From the NCBI RefSeq assembly GCF_003731635.1, contig NZ_RCUA01000042.1, forward strand, positions 1 to 43,722: 43,722 nucleotides of DNA, given 5' to 3'. This DNA is from Marisediminitalea oceani. GTDB taxonomy: Bacteria; Pseudomonadota; Gammaproteobacteria; Enterobacterales; Alteromonadaceae. Below the pieces are notes generated by a model. That model was not told where the DNA came from. It searched no databases and saw only the letters and a program-made list of their open reading frames with translations. The translations under genes and the position numbers were made by a program. Shown piece by piece: positions 43,525 through 43,722 of this stretch; the first letter of the stretch is position 1; each line of letters starts with the position of its first letter.

Positions 43525-43650
43525 AAACTGGGTCACTTAAACACTATGCCCGTCATTGGCTCAAACAAAGAAGCCGTAGGGATGATAAGTTGAGTGACAG
43601 CAAATTGCATCAAGGCTAAGGGAGACGAATCTCCCTGTAACCAAGCCGAA
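43525..43650 (+). ncRNA. Candidate bridge RNA of the IS element
   Basis: The 3' non-coding end of the element folds into nested stems. GTCACT (43532-43537) pairs with AGTGAC (43593-43598) around a large loop that contains GGCT/AGCC (43558-43561 with 43572-43575). Next is GGCT/AGCC (43614-43617 with 43644-43647) enclosing GGGAGA-CGAA-TCTCCC (43620-43635). The loop strings CGTCAT (43551-43556) and GGGATGA (43579-43585) match the complement and the top strand of the rebuilt target GGGGATGACG. In IS1111-type elements the bridge RNA is expected at this end. Exact limits are not known. Confidence 0.55.
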
Positions 43651-43702
43651 TATATGAAGGCAATAATTTTGTTTATTACAATGTCAAAATCACTTGCAAA
43701 CC

Positions 43703-43714
43703 GGGTGGGTCCAT
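43703..43714 (-). repeat. Right subterminal inverted repeat
   Basis: GGGTGGGTCCAT, four bases inside the inferred right boundary; exact inverse of 42332-42343. Confidence 0.75.
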
Positions 43715-43722
43715 ATATGACG

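Larger units (their letters stand above)
42326..43718 (+). mobile_element. IS110-family (IS1111-like) insertion sequence
   Basis: A 1393-bp element: transposase gene plus non-coding ends. A 12-bp inverted repeat is inset from both ends (ATGGACCCACCC at 42332-42343 and its complement at 43703-43714), which fits the subterminal repeats of the IS1111 subgroup. Boundaries are set by joining the left flank GGGGAT to the right flank GACG, which rebuilds an intact REP end. The window stops four bases after the element. Confidence 0.75.

Overview
The window looks like chromosomal DNA from a marine gammaproteobacterium of the order Alteromonadales (Alteromonas/Aestuariibacter-like). Reasons: moderate GC, the lptM-lysA-dapF-DUF484-xerC-yigB gene order, the short-Q-loop (cyanide-insensitive type) bd oxidase, the thioredoxin/DUF4266/DUF3570/ApbE cluster, and REP-like palindromes of the type common in that group. 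This placement is an inference from gene content; no 16S or tRNA gene is present.

Layout. 1-330: two head-to-tail copies of a 171-bp hairpin-rich repeat. 360-7518 (all minus): a dienelactone-hydrolase-like enzyme; a cell-wall/lysine and chromosome-dimer block (yigB, xerC, DUF484, dapF, lysA, lptM) with 1-4 nt overlaps in most places; then a PAP2 phosphatase/glycosyltransferase pair. 7737-13116 (plus): rraA, a protein with what looks like a degenerate HD-GYP domain, and a GbsR-type regulator with cydA/cydB behind a perfect FNR-type box. 13388-15405: a secreted S41 protease and a small lipoprotein. 15456-18259 (minus): S1/P1 nuclease, ubiX, mpl. 18477-21097 (plus): fbp, ppa, DUF3299 and VOC proteins. 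21129-23675 (minus): a LysE-type exporter and a large BNR-repeat lipoprotein. 23953-26948 (plus): the thioredoxin-DUF4266-DUF3570-ApbE cluster. 27005-27394 (minus): a small exported protein. 27796-31857: a 1353-residue one-piece hybrid two-component regulator. 31979-39821: an unknown membrane-anchored protein, a 2OG-Fe(II) oxygenase, a thioesterase, uvrA, a YajR-like MFS transporter, an NfeD/SPFH pair and a VOC protein. 40031-42028: transketolase. 42041-end: REP-like palindromes interrupted by an IS110/IS1111-type insertion sequence that ends 4 bases before the window edge.

How the genes work together. DapF and LysA make the last steps to meso-diaminopimelate and lysine; Mpl recycles murein tripeptide; LptM supports LPS-transporter assembly. 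Fbp, Ppa and transketolase are carbon-metabolism housekeeping genes. The regulator-cydAB unit is probably an oxygen-responsive respiratory operon.

Two places deserve most attention. First, the DUF3570 outer-membrane barrel carries a sequence (D77-T-L-T-G-A-S83) that matches the covalent FMN-attachment motif used by ApbE, and an apbE gene follows directly in the same operon. This suggests a flavinylated outer-membrane redox protein served by a periplasmic thioredoxin and a Cys-tailed lipoprotein. Second, the IS element sits exactly at the edge of a REP palindrome, and its 3' non-coding end folds into nested hairpins holding two short strings that match the two sides of the reconstructed target. 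That is the expected layout of a bridge RNA.
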